A stretch of 64,000 bases of DNA from contig JAPWGK010000020.1 in the NCBI GenBank assembly GCA_029641185.1, positions 434,001-498,000 on the forward strand. The letters are read 5' to 3'. Position numbers and translations under genes: made by a program. Source of the DNA: Pseudofabraea citricarpa. Its lineage: Eukaryota; Ascomycota; Leotiomycetes; Helotiales; Dermateaceae. Below the pieces are notes generated by a model. It saw nothing but the letters and a program-made list of their open reading frames with translations, was not told where the DNA came from and did no database searches. This document shows positions 1 to 10,888 of the stretch, in pieces (position 1 is the first letter of the stretch; each line of letters begins with the position of its first letter).

Positions 1-242
1 TTATCTTGTATAATCTCATAGCACATATGAATTCGCTTGATTACTGAAATTGTCTTTCTGTCACGTTGTCGTTGTTCTGTTCCACGTTAGTTGTTATTTG
101 TCTTCCCCTTTTGGATGTCTCCGTGTATATGAAGTTATTATTTCGTTCTGTAGAGACTGCAATACTCCGTGTTTTACTTCCCTTTTTTACCATGCCGTCT
201 AATATCCAAACACAGTTATTACCGATCCGTCGGATGGAAAAA

Positions 243-1564
243 TTATCCTTCGATATCCACCCTCCTATTTACGATAATATGATTCCCCTTCCCAGCAGCA
301 GTGAGCTGTCTCTGGCTTTCGATACTATCCACCTCGCTCCCGCCACTGACCGTACTCTTGGAGCCCATCTTGCCGTCTACCTGGCGCTCATCCACACTCC
401 CCCGCTCAAAGCGCTCGTCGCCCAACATCTCGAAATTATCCGCACGCAGCCTCGAGCCGGAGCCCATATACGCACCCTTTTGCGTCCGCTGCCCATTCGT
501 GTTCCCGGTCCCGTACGTCCGGTCTTTCGTCGATCCGAAGATGTGCGGCAGTTTCGTCGCCAGGTACGTCCGCGTCATCGGCAGGTTGGCGTTGATGATA
601 CATAGACACGGTTCGAGGGTCGTCCAGAGGAGACCCATGGGTAGTGTGAAAGTTGGATCGGTGAAGGAGATGATCTGCAAAGATTTAATCCGGATTATCG
701 ATATGATGGTAATACTAGCATGAATTAGTATTTTTGGGGCCCATCTTGGACTTGGGGGAGAACGAACAAGATTCCCAGCGAGAACATCAGGAGAAGACCA
801 AGTTTCTTTCTCGTTTTTAATTGTAGACTTAGAATGTGGGGGATCGGTAAGGCCATGACCATGAAATCCGTCACGACGTTCAGAGCTCCTGCTGATACGT
901 AGACGGTATTCCGGTCGCCGCATACACCATTGATGGTTGGATCCCAGTTGAATGCCAGAGGCCGGCAGAGGAGGAAAGTCTCGAGGATCACAGATAGGGC
1001 CCAGGCGACAAGAATACCAATGGCTACATATGCTGAGATGCGGAAGCTGCGTGCTAATCCAAAGATGCGCATGTAGAAAGTGACGATGGACACCTTGATC
1101 AGACAGAGCGTTACACCGTACAAGGCTTCAAATGGCAGAATGAGCTATGAGATCGTTAGATGAATTTTGAGATATCGTAACACATCGTTATGAAATACCT
1201 TGAGTGTCTTGACTACATCCAAAGGATCAACATCTTCTATGTGGCGACCAACACCTCCAGCAATCACACCTAATATCATCAGTTTTGTTCTATGGCAGTG
1301 GTTCAATACACTCACATGCAAATTGGATACCAATTGATATGAATAAGAAGAACTGTATCTTGTTAGTTTCTATACATGTAATGGGAAAAGCCACTTCGAA
1401 CTAACCAATGCTGCAAGCATAAAGAAATCATCAATCGAAAGCTTGAGATCTCTCATTCTTCGAGCTCTCAATCTCAACCCCGTGGTGACGAGAGCAATGA
1501 CAGCAAACACCGTGATGGCAATTAGGGGATTGCGAGCCCGGGCAACAGTCAGGTCGTAAGCCAT
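243..1564 (-). CDS. Fungal rhodopsin-domain integral membrane protein (PTH11-like)
   Basis: A five-exon gene of 373 residues. Exons are 1406-1564, 1316-1358, 1199-1269, 768-1144 and 243-714, and the phases close exactly. Seen: several hydrophobic helices (for example LIAITVFAVIALVTTGL near the N terminus and VAIGILVAWALSVILETFLL), the family-type stretch GGVGRHIEDVD, CRPLAFNWDP in the extracellular loop, and LEPCLCIINANLPMTR before the last helix, followed by a polar cytosolic tail. Those motifs are characteristic of the fungal rhodopsin-domain family (PF20684), which includes PTH11-like receptors. The role is inferred to be plasma-membrane sensing; the ligand cannot be read from sequence. 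The last intron has a clear branch site (tactaat). The start is the first ATG, followed directly by the first helix. Confidence 0.85.
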
Positions 1565-3127
1565 GACTGAGTTTGTTTATCAGGACCGAATCCCGAAGAC
1601 CAACTTTGCTTGACTTGACACTTCGTCTTCGCCAACCAACAAGAATAGAAAAGAAGAAAACGAAAGCGTGCTTGATCCCAACAACAGCAACGACGAGAGA
1701 ATGACGACGGTGATGATGGCGATATCTACATCGAGTTCATAAGGGGATCGACGACGAGATTCAAAACCGAGCACACTTCCTCTCATGCCATCTCCTGATT
1801 ATTCTAGAAATCTACAAGAAAGTTAAAGCTCGACAAAGATCGACGGATTGCTTGGACGGCCGAGCTATTGTGCTGTGCCTTAGTCTGGTTCCTTGGGAGG
1901 GTTTTTCGAACATCCTCGTGGGTTGTGCAATTAGTGCTGGTAGGTTGGGCATGCATATCGACCTTCGATACAGGGGTTCACGCCATCCAGACACGCCATC
2001 CAGGAGCTGGGGAGTTATTATGTTGTACTGTACGGCCGTACAAAGTGCCTGACTTTGCCGATCGTGATCATCTGCCAATGGCCCCAAGTCTTAGATAACG
2101 TGGGATTTTTTCCCTCCCTCTCTATCTTTCGGGTGCGTTAGATTTCGTTTCATGCAGTTCGAGGAAGCCCTGAAATCCACAGTACTCAGTGCTGGAATTG
2201 GCCCATCTCATACAGGGCAAACCTGACTTAACATCGCCGATTCTTCGGCTATATGCGAGCAAGCACTAAAGACAACAAGGTGAGCCATGCAGGTACAGAG
2301 CACGCAAATGAATCGTGATAGTATCGTGATAAAGAACAAAACCACCTTCAACGTCGATGGTTTCCTGCTGATGCGATTCCCAAGACTTCCGCATCCCCTT
2401 ATTCATTCCCGGTACTGCAGAACCCAGACTGTGCCACAGGAATCTCATTTACTCTACGGACTCGGGAGTCTGTTCGAGACTCGAGGTGAGTGTAACCATA
2501 GAGAGAAAAAATGGATCGGCGTAGCAATTGGTATCCTACCAAACTCAACCCACGTATACCACGTCCCAAGTCTGCTGATTCGTCTCCTGTACCTCCGCCA
2601 AAGTGGTACCTGCTCTCCGGCTCGCAACGTTCCAACTAACCGGCGCCATTCCCGCTTTTTACAGAGCTTGACCAAGCAAAGTGTCTTATCGAGCCGGTGG
2701 CCTCACAAAAGGACCTCGCGAATTCACAATCAACCATGTCGTGATCCACAACAATACATGGTTCGGTGTGGAGACTGGAGAGCGTTCCAGGATCCCCAAA
2801 AAGGCTAATTGTCGCCTTGACGCCTAACGCGGCCCCTCCGAACATAGACCGTGGAGAAAGTGACTCGCGGGCAATAAATGGGACGGCCACGGGGGGTTTT
2901 CTTTTGCGCTCGTGCGTGTCTATGTGGCATGTGTCGATTGTTGCCATCCTTGGTTTTGTGCTTTTTGGGGGCCATGCTGGTTGATATCCTTTTATGATAT
3001 GATGTGCAAAGCGTCCACTCCACCGCTCCTCTCCGATTTCGTCTTCCTTCTTCGAAAAGAAATATCTGGACGTTTTGATTCTTATTGCCTCTGAATCCTT
3101 TAGAAGACCGAATTTATATTGTTAACC
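1565..3127. other. Intergenic, divergent promoter region
   Basis: About 1.6 kb between the divergently transcribed rhodopsin-domain gene and the GMC oxidoreductase gene. The short open frames on both strands overlap each other and show no recognisable domain or codon pattern. I see no RNA gene or repeat. It probably holds the 5' leaders and promoters of both neighbours. Confidence 0.5.
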
Positions 3128-5073
3128 ATGTCTAGCAATCTTCACTCGCCGGACTCGACCGAGTTTCTGCAGACGGAGAAGTTTGACTTTGTTGTTGTGG
3201 GTGGTGGCACGGCCGGACTGGTGGTCGCTACACGTCTCACAGAAGACCCGAAGGTGAAAGTTTTGGTCCTGGAAGCAGGCTCGAACCGTCTTGATGATCC
3301 CAGAATCGTTATTCCAGGTCTGGCTGCGAGTTTGTACGATGATCCGGACTTTGATTGGTGTTTTATGAGCCCTCCCCAGGTGAATTTAACTCTGGCGAGC
3401 GAAAACGTGACATGGATTCATACTAAACAAGCACACAGAAACACCTGAAAGGCCGTCAGATAGCTCAGCCTAAAGGCCGAACACTTGGAGGCTCAACGGC
3501 AATCAATCTAGGCATGGTCATCTACCCATCTAAATCGGGTATCGATGCATGGGAGAAACTTGGTAACAAAGGCTGGAACTGGGAGACTTTCACTCCTTAC
3601 CTTCGCAAATTTCATACCTTGACTCTACCATCCCAAGCTTCTCAAGATAATCTTGGCCTGAGCTATGTAGACCCGAAGCTTCAGGGCACTGACGGACCTA
3701 TCCAGCTCTCGTTTGGTGAAGCTGATGCTTATACACCTTACAACACAGCATGGCCTAAAGTCTTTTCCAACTTGAACCATGAATTATCAGGCGATCCAAT
3801 CTCGGGTGTTGCAAATGGCGCTTTCACGAACCCGGGTATTGTTGATCCAGTAACAAAGAACAGAAGTCATGCCGGATCTGCTTATTACAATAGCGAGGCT
3901 GCAGCTCGACCAAATCTCCATGTGTTGACCGAGGTTCTGGTGAAGAAGATCCTGATCAAGAAGGCTTCAGACGGAACTTTTTCAGCAGCTGGTGTTGAAG
4001 TGACAACCAAGGATGGAGTAGATAGAGAGATCCTGGCCGGCGAGGAAGTCGTCCTTGCAGCCGGAACGATCAAGACTCCCCAATTGCTAGAACTGTCAGG
4101 AATTGGAAACGAGACTCTGCTGAAAGAACACGGCATTGAAACTCTTGTCAACAATCCCAACGTGGGTGAGAATCTGCAGGATCATGGATACGTTCCCTTT
4201 AGTTGGGAGATTGCCGACGATCAAGTATCTGGCGATATACTACGCAATCCCGAAGTCGCAGGTGCTGCTATGGCCGCGTACCAAGCTGGAGCAGGTCCTC
4301 TGTCTGGAGTCCCCATCGTATCTTCGTTCATGCCACTCACGGATCTACCAAAGACGGATCTCGACGAGCTGCTTGCAAAGCACCTCGACTCATACGAGTA
4401 CAAGAGTGCGGTGCCCTCTCAAAAACAACAATTCGAACTGATGCGTGGGTTTCTGCACGATCCCAAAGATGCTTCCGGTCAGTATACCCTCGCACCTTTC
4501 CAAATCGTGCCACGAGACGGCCCGGCTCTCAAGAAAGTCTACGGCATGGGCAAGGACGGCAATTATATCAGTATCGTATCTGTGCTAAACCACCCCTTCT
4601 CGCGCGGCTTCGTACATATCACATCATCCAAGGCAACTGATCAGCCAACCGTCGATCCGCAATACTTCTCTCACCCTCTCGATCTGGAACTGCACGCGCG
4701 CCACACGCAGTATCTCGAGACTCTCGCAGCCACCGAGCCGCTCGCGTCGCTGCTCAAGAAGGATGGTCGCAGGATCCACGCGGACAAGAAAGTCGAGACG
4801 CTGGAAGAAGCCAAACAGATAGTCGAGGAATCTTTCATTTCACACTATCACGTCGTCGGTACCTGCGCCATGTTGCCTGAGAACATCGGAGGTGTTGTCA
4901 ACGAGCGCTTGAAGGTTTATGGCGTTAAGAACCTCAGGGTTGTTGACGCCAGTGTGTTCCCCATGATCCCAAGAGGCAATATCCAGGCTTCGGTTTACGC
5001 GGTTGCGGAGAAAGCGGCGGATATCATCAAGGAGGATCATTTGGCGAAGGGATTGGAGAAGGTAAGCGTGTGA
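3128..5073 (+). CDS. GMC-family FAD oxidoreductase
   Basis: Two exons (3128-3379 and 3439-5073) separated by a 59-bp intron with a tactaac branch site give 628 residues. Seen: the N-terminal dinucleotide-binding loop VVVGGGTAGLVVATRL with the downstream acidic VLVLEAGS, the GMC signature around GRTLGGSTAINLG formed across the intron, the second signature AAGTIKTPQLLELSGIG, and the C-terminal active-site block HYHVVGTCAM with RVVDASVFP and GNIQAS. Known of the family: flavin-dependent oxidation of alcohols, sugars or aryl alcohols. There is no signal peptide, so the enzyme is probably intracellular. The catalytic His of HVVGT is present, and the second active-site position appears to be Asn (GN) rather than His. 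An in-frame ATG three codons upstream (3119) is possible; I chose 3128 because the alternative adds only three residues. The substrate is unknown. Confidence 0.92.
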
Positions 5074-5840
5074 TGATTGATGACTGGGTTTTGGGTTATG
5101 GTAGTGGTTAGCTGGACTAGCGATCAATGAGATTCATGATCATGGCGATGACTTGACGTGGAAAGAGCTTAGGGCATATGCATTCCAGAAATCTTTTTTA
5201 GACCTTTACCCGAATAGGAAGATTGCTCAAAGATATTATCACCAATAACCAAAAATTGCTCCTCCAATAACAAAAATTATTAGGTATTCTTCACTTTCAG
5301 CGTAAATCAACCCATTCATACCCATTCAAGCTCTGAACATTCAACAGCTAGCTCGGAACACAACTTGGCGTGCAAGCTCCCCAGTCCGTGGCTCTACTTG
5401 AGTGAGTCTTTGCCAGAGGCAACTAATATTATCACCTGCCAAAATTCATGGCCACAGGATATCAGTACCGAATTCAATAGTCAATGTTATAATTTGCGAA
5501 AGGATTGTGTCGTTGATATGAGGTTCGACTTTCGGTCTGAGACTAACAGCTACTTTTTTTCCAATTGCAAATCGCCGAGACCAGCCGACTCACTGGCATT
5601 GGACCACAAAGCCAAGTCGTTCATAGTATAGCAGCGAAACCTTTCCTCTCTTCTCTCTCTTGCCATATATTCCATATATGAAACCCGGTTTCCACTACTA
5701 GGAGCGTTCCTCGTGGCTTGCGTTGAGGGCTATGGGGAGAATGAGATGATTCGATTATCTTGGTGCGAGGATATTAGGGCTTTAAACAAGATACCGCGCG
5801 TATCATACTGTCTATATTTGATAAATCCAAGTCAGTTCAA

Positions 5841-6033
5841 GATCAGTTTTGGTCATTGAGAGTTGGTATTACCTGATAGCTAAGGAAATATCAACACAGT
5901 TAGCAACACAGAGCAAGATTCAGTGCAAACATATTAGGATCCGGTAAAGGTAATGCGCATCAGGCTATACTTTCGATGAGTTCAAGTTAGTTTAGAGATC
6001 AGTCTTGGTAATCGAGAGTTGGAGTTACCTGAT
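5841..6033 (+). repeat. Diverged direct repeat, two 37-bp copies
   Basis: The copies are 5841-5877 and 5997-6033, with a start-to-start spacing of 156 bp. By eye they agree at 32 of 37 positions, beginning gatcagt and ending ttacctgat. Weaker similarity extends about 25 bp upstream of each (tatattt/tatactt, then ttcaag). This looks like an old local duplication. Confidence 0.7.
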
Positions 6034-6048
6034 TGAGAGAAATCCTAG

Positions 6049-6064
6049 GCCGTGTCGACACGGC
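6049..6064. repeat. Perfect 16-bp palindrome
   Basis: GCCGTGTCGACACGGC is self-complementary and lies just after the second copy of the direct repeat. It is flanked by ctag on both sides with one unpaired base. It could be a dimer-binding site or part of a decayed mobile element. Confidence 0.7.
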
Positions 6065-7260
6065 TAGCTAATACAGAACATGCAGTGTTCGGGATGCTAA
6101 GCGTTCGTTGTTAAGCAGGAACGACCCCTTCATCTAGCTTTACAACGAGCAGCTGGAAACAGAAAAGAAGCAGAAACGAAATCCCAACAGGTCATCGGCT
6201 GGTTGCTGGTTGCTAACTGCTGGCTCCTGGGGAACTCTAAAAATTCGTCATGAAGTTAAGCATTTGCTCTGGACGATCTGCGATGGAACAACAAGAAACA
6301 GCCAAGACTCGTTCTGCTCCATGTTTCGTATAACTGAATGTCTTGATGGATGCCTAAAATCAAAATCGACTAGTTGACGAGTCAGGAAGTTGAGGTGCTT
6401 GAAGCTATCTCCAGGCAGTCACTTTATTGTATGAGCTAGTTATGTCAATGCTCGAAAGCGGGTAACAAGGTATCAATAATATCGACCTGTGCATGCGTTT
6501 CTCATGCTGTTCAAGTTTCGTCAGTGATAGGATACGGTTGGTGCAGAAGAATAGAACTGTGACTTATGTCGTGTTCGGTAAAAAGCCACCGCTAGTTGTT
6601 CGCGTTAAGGAGGATGAGAACAGCATTTCGGCTTTCCTCTTATCAACAATGTTAGTGATACCACCATTTATACTCTAGCCGTATGAATGTTTATCGTGGT
6701 TTTTGAAAGGAAGAGATAGATGTACTTGAAGAGAAAAGTAGACCAAGTGTATCATCTTCCATTTTCGATGTCTTCCTAATCAAGTTTCTCCGCTTCGAGG
6801 ACGTGGAGATGAGTTCCAATGAAATACTCAACAAAGCCCTATCTTTAATGAAATCCAACCATGACAACATCTGTTTCGACTTGCCTCATGCTACTAAATC
6901 ATTCATCAACATCTACATAGAATCACATGATACCCCCTTTCCCCCATCGCTTAGCAGTCTCTTCGACTCCGCCACCTTCTCACGGGCCGGCGCAGCGCAA
7001 AGTTAAAGCTAAGCTCCCAAATACAAAAACCATGTTTTGTAAATGGAATAGGTAACCAAATAAGCCGTCTTCTCATTCGACCAGCTGCCGAAATACGTAA
7101 AGGACGGTCGAATCCTCTCCGTATCACGTTGATGCGTGGCTACGACTTGCATCGCAGCTCCTCCACCGGCGCGATTCCTTCCAACCCTTCGACGGCTGCC
7201 TATTCTGCTCCTCTTTCCACCAACTCTCCCAATAATGTGCATGGCTACTTGTAAACAATC

Positions 7261-8182
7261 ATGAGTACTTATGATACCAACAAGTACCAATTCAGCATCC
7301 ACAAGTACCGGCGCAACTACTCGTACCTCACACCTCCCTCCTCACAGTTCGGAGGTTCACAGTTCGACGAGAAGTCAGCAGCAGCAACAGCAGATATGGG
7401 TGCCGGATCCTCACCCAGATACTCCCTCCTACCCCACCTCACCACCGACGACGATGAGCGAGTTCAGGAAACGGCTCCGTTGACAGGACCTACGGTTCTC
7501 CCTCCTGCTTCAACCACCAGGCAATGCAGCTTTCGCATCTCGACGCTCACGTTGCTCGTTCGCATCTTTACGCTGTCCCTCATCATCCTCACCATCGTTC
7601 TCCTGTTCGTCTTCTTCTCTGATCCATACATCACTTGTATCGTCTTCCTCTTCATCACCCTGGCCGAGCAGCTCCTCGTTATATGTATCTCGAAGACTTC
7701 GTCGTCCATGGCTTTCCGGATTCGGTTTGAGTTGAAGAGGAATGACTGGAAGAGACAAGCGCGTATGGGTGAGGAGATACTGGGACATGTGAAGGCTCAG
7801 GAGGGGAGTATCAACGGATTGGTCATTATCCTGGATGCTCTTGCCGGAGTAGGTATCATGGTGGGTGCTATTGTTCTTGTTGTTTGTACCGAGAGTGCGT
7901 TTGCGATTCTGCCATTTTTTATCATGTAAGTTGGCACCTCCGATTCCTTGTTATGTGATTGGCTGACTTTTTATCTCCTCTAGGTTCTTTCAATGGGTCG
8001 TTGCTCTTTTGGGATTCTGTAATAAGGATACGCTCTTGAAGTTTGCCATCGAGAGACCCCTCTCACACAGTATCCTCGCGCGTTCGTCTGAATCTGTATC
8101 ATATTACGATGTCGAGCAGGGTTCGGAAATCGGAGATGCTGCGCCGTCAGCCCAGCCACTCGATAACGACAGTGTACATTAG
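7261..8182 (+). CDS. Uncharacterised four-helix membrane protein
   Basis: Two exons (7261-7925, 7984-8182) give 287 residues. Seen: a polar N-terminal region of about 85 residues rich in Ser, Thr and Tyr, then two closely spaced hydrophobic helices (LTLLVRIFTLSLIILTIVLL and TCIVFLFITLAEQLLVICI), a basic loop (FRIRFELKRNDWKRQAR), and two more helices (LVIILDALAGVGIMVGAIVL and AILPFFIMFFQWVVALLGF), the last one spanning the intron. A polar, acidic tail follows. I do not recognise the family; the layout resembles small four-helix fungal membrane proteins of unknown role. The splice (gtaagt to ctctag) keeps the final helix intact, which supports the model. Confidence 0.75.
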
Positions 8183-9193
8183 ACCAGCAACTCAACATAT
8201 ACGTACAAAGCCATTCGGCAGTCTCGGAATTCGGGCGACGGAATAGAAAGAAAGAGGAAACATATTTTACAATTGCGGGGAGTTAATGGCGTTTGTGCTA
8301 CAGGGAAAGCGGGTCAAATGGGCGGCATAGGCATGTATAAGCATAGCCAAGCAAGCGGTGGGATTTTCGAGCCACGTGGGAAACACAGGAGTATATAAAC
8401 AATGGGATTTCGAAATGACAAATTTGCATACAATTGGTACCTTTCCAGTTTGATCGGAAGAACCTTGCTTATTGCATTAACCCTTATTTTCCTGGTTTGG
8501 TATCACGAGAGCTCTCATAGGACTTTAGGAGCATTTCCCTGTTCGGCGTTCCGTGCGGCGAAAGCTGCCTATCAACGAGGCCATGGCATGTTTTTTGCCG
8601 CATATCGAGGCACTGAGCCTTCAAGGCCGCCTCTATCTCATTGACTTTCCGAATGAGCCTTCAACCGCAAAATACTAGTGAATTGGAGACGCTGGTTCTC
8701 TTTTATCTTCAAATTCAAGCTCGAGAGCCTGTGCTCCGTAGGTGGGAGATATCTCTACGACTGCATAATCTGCCGGTTTTGTATCAGCCTTGGTCACTTG
8801 AGTTAAAGAACAATATACTAAGGTCGCCCGCAACATGCAGCCATGCTCAGATCTTGCAAAATTTAAAGGTTCAAGTCTCAAACAAGAAGAGAGCGATAGG
8901 AATACCTTGTAATACCATTATAGTGAAAAATAAAGACGAGCCTCAGCCAGCTCGCTAAAGAAATTAATCAAGTAGCACAACCTTTTCAATGTAGATGATA
9001 GAGAGAACATCTAATGCATCCTCACAACTAGTCCGATCTAACAGTTATTTATAATCACAGCTTCGGAATCAAGACCGTTGCTTAAGTATATATAGTGACG
9101 CGCCATATATTTCTCTTTAACAAACACTCCCATACCTCACCACCCACAATAGTATATCTTGACATAAATACACCTTCTTAAACGACCACCGAT
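8183..9193. other. Intergenic between convergent genes
   Basis: About 1 kb between two convergent genes. Open frames at 8402-8644 and 8641-8958 overlap end to end. The first has one hydrophobic stretch, but neither shows a domain or supporting splice sites. A TATA-like tatataaac lies immediately before the 8402 ATG, too close to act as its promoter. Confidence 0.4.
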
Positions 9194-9902
9194 CTACTGG
9201 ACTGTACTACAAGAAGTAACAATACCTCCCCAGAAAGTCCCACTCCCATCATTAGGGCTAAAGTCAGCCGGATCGCGCCCACCGACGGACTTGCTAACGA
9301 CCCTGGAGCCAGAACAATCCTCCGAATTATGAAAGCGCGCGAACTCGATGACGCCCTCGGCAGTGACGCACTCTCGGTCGCCGAGATTCTGGCCCGGCAC
9401 GATCGTGACGGTGTCCTTCTGGATGCAGCCGCCCCATCTCACCGTCGCCTTGGTGTCTGTGACGTCGGTGACCTGGCAGCCGCCCGCGACGCAGAACAGC
9501 TCGTCGCCCATGGCCTCGACGCGGTTGTTCGTCTCGACCGAGCACGTGTTCGCGTTCTCGTCGTAGTTGACGCGGATCAGGTGGTCGAAGGAGGGTTTCT
9601 TAGGCCCGCCCAGATCTTCCGGCAGGCCGTGTGTGTGCTCCCATCTTTTCCCGGCCTGTTAGAAGAGGGCAAAAAGTAGAGAGTTGGGGAAAGTACCTGC
9701 AGCTTTTCTTCGACTGCTCCTCCTGGTTGAAAAATGACTTGATCAGCTTCGCGATCGGGTTTCCCCCTAGGATACAGGTCGGGCACGTCTGTCGCTGAAT
9801 GAGGCGGTCGATGACGCCGGCTTCGGTGGGAGTGCTGAACATCGATAGAAGGACGAGAGCGAAAGCGAAAGAGGAAAACACGCGTAGCGAGAGGCGAGCC
9901 AT
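9194..9902 (-). CDS. Small secreted cysteine-rich protein
   Basis: Two exons (9697-9902, 9194-9644) with a 52-bp intron give 218 residues. Seen: a signal peptide of about 28 residues (hydrophobic core FAFALVLLSMF, ending near TEAG), then a mature chain with ten cysteines, including an early CPTC pair and a regularly spaced C-terminal half (FCVAGGCQV, WGGC, DREC, EDCSGS, TSCSTVQ). The acceptor after ccgggaaaag is required: the nearer acceptor ten bases upstream runs into a stop. No known domain is recognised. Small size, secretion and paired cysteines fit a secreted apoplastic protein or a candidate effector, but that is inference only. Confidence 0.8.
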
Positions 9903-10888
9903 GATTTCCTATGTTTGTATTTGTAAAAGAGTGTGGGTTATAGAAACGAGAGACGCGAGGCCGAAGAGACTGGTTAAAGAGAGTGAGAAGCAGAAGAATG
10001 CCGATGAGCAGGAGAAAGAGAAAAAACCCAACGGCGGGTTGATCAACAAGATTTATATGCTTTGGCCTGTCTGCCGTGCATAGAGAGACTCAGGGTGCCA
10101 ATTAATAGATCAATCAATTTCTACCTATACATCAATGCACGAGAGCCAAATAAACACGCCGAGCAACTGAACAAGCTAATAGCCAGTTTGAAGGGCTCAG
10201 TTCGTCTCAAAAATTACATCATTGTTGAACAGAGTTCACTACAGCAAACCAAGCGATCTAGAACAGATGAACATAGTGCTTGGTTATATAGCCCTGTTTA
10301 TTAATACCCATCTGCTGCTAAGTGCCTCTTACATGACACAAATCAAGGAAGACTTATTGGTGAACCCCAGATACTTTACAACTTCGTTAAACCAATAATG
10401 CTAAAGACCTCTGTTTTTACTCTGTATATTGCGGAACCAAAAAACAACCACAAGCATAATTAAAACTTCTAGGGGCTCCCGTTGAAGTCCTAAAAAGATG
10501 ACCTATTCGTCGCTTCCAGAACAGGGACGGAAGTACAGCACAAGAGCCACAGAAAACCTTAAAACTTGAAACCAGACGAAGGAAGCTGTCAACCTTAAAT
10601 CAACATTACTCTTTGACAACTTATTCCTTCGGTCGGCTCGGCACACTGAGAGAATTCCGTTGGCTAGAATTAACTGTTGTTTCGTCTCTGGTTCCGTGTT
10701 ATTCGGAGTTCCGGCGCCCGATAAATATTGGAAGTTAAGTTAAGCGATTTCGCTATTGATTTATGACTGAGCCACGAGGGCTTAATAAATTGGTAGTCAA
10801 AGGCAGGATTTTCACTAACACAAGATATGGAACGAAGAAATCATCATGGGAGTCATTTATTAAAATTACATCCGGCGTCTCCTTCATC
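9903..10888. other. Intergenic, two minus-strand genes
   Basis: About 1 kb between the 5' end of the secreted cysteine-rich gene and the 3' end of the sedolisin gene, both on the minus strand. It holds the promoter of the former. No other gene is seen. Confidence 0.5.
10051..10057 (-). promoter_or_regulatory. Possible TATA box of the cysteine-rich secreted gene
   Basis: On the minus strand this reads TATAAAT, about 150 bp upstream of the ATG at 9902. The position is plausible for a fungal core promoter, but there is no direct evidence. Confidence 0.35.

Larger units (their letters stand above)
5074..7260. other. Intergenic, AT-rich, with diverged repeat
   Basis: About 2.2 kb with no convincing gene. 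Open frames at 5365-5631, 6493-6678 and 6803-7006 are short, have no domain and no splice-compatible extension. The stretch holds the direct repeat and palindrome listed separately. Confidence 0.5.

Noticed and set aside
8402..8644. A short ORF with a hydrophobic stretch and a TATA-like sequence just before its ATG
   Set aside because: The TATA lies only a few bases from the ATG, and no family or second exon supports a gene.
9656..9696. A 41-bp intron choice in the secreted cysteine-rich gene
   Set aside because: The acceptor at 9656 throws the second exon into a frame with an early stop; the acceptor at 9645 gives a complete protein.
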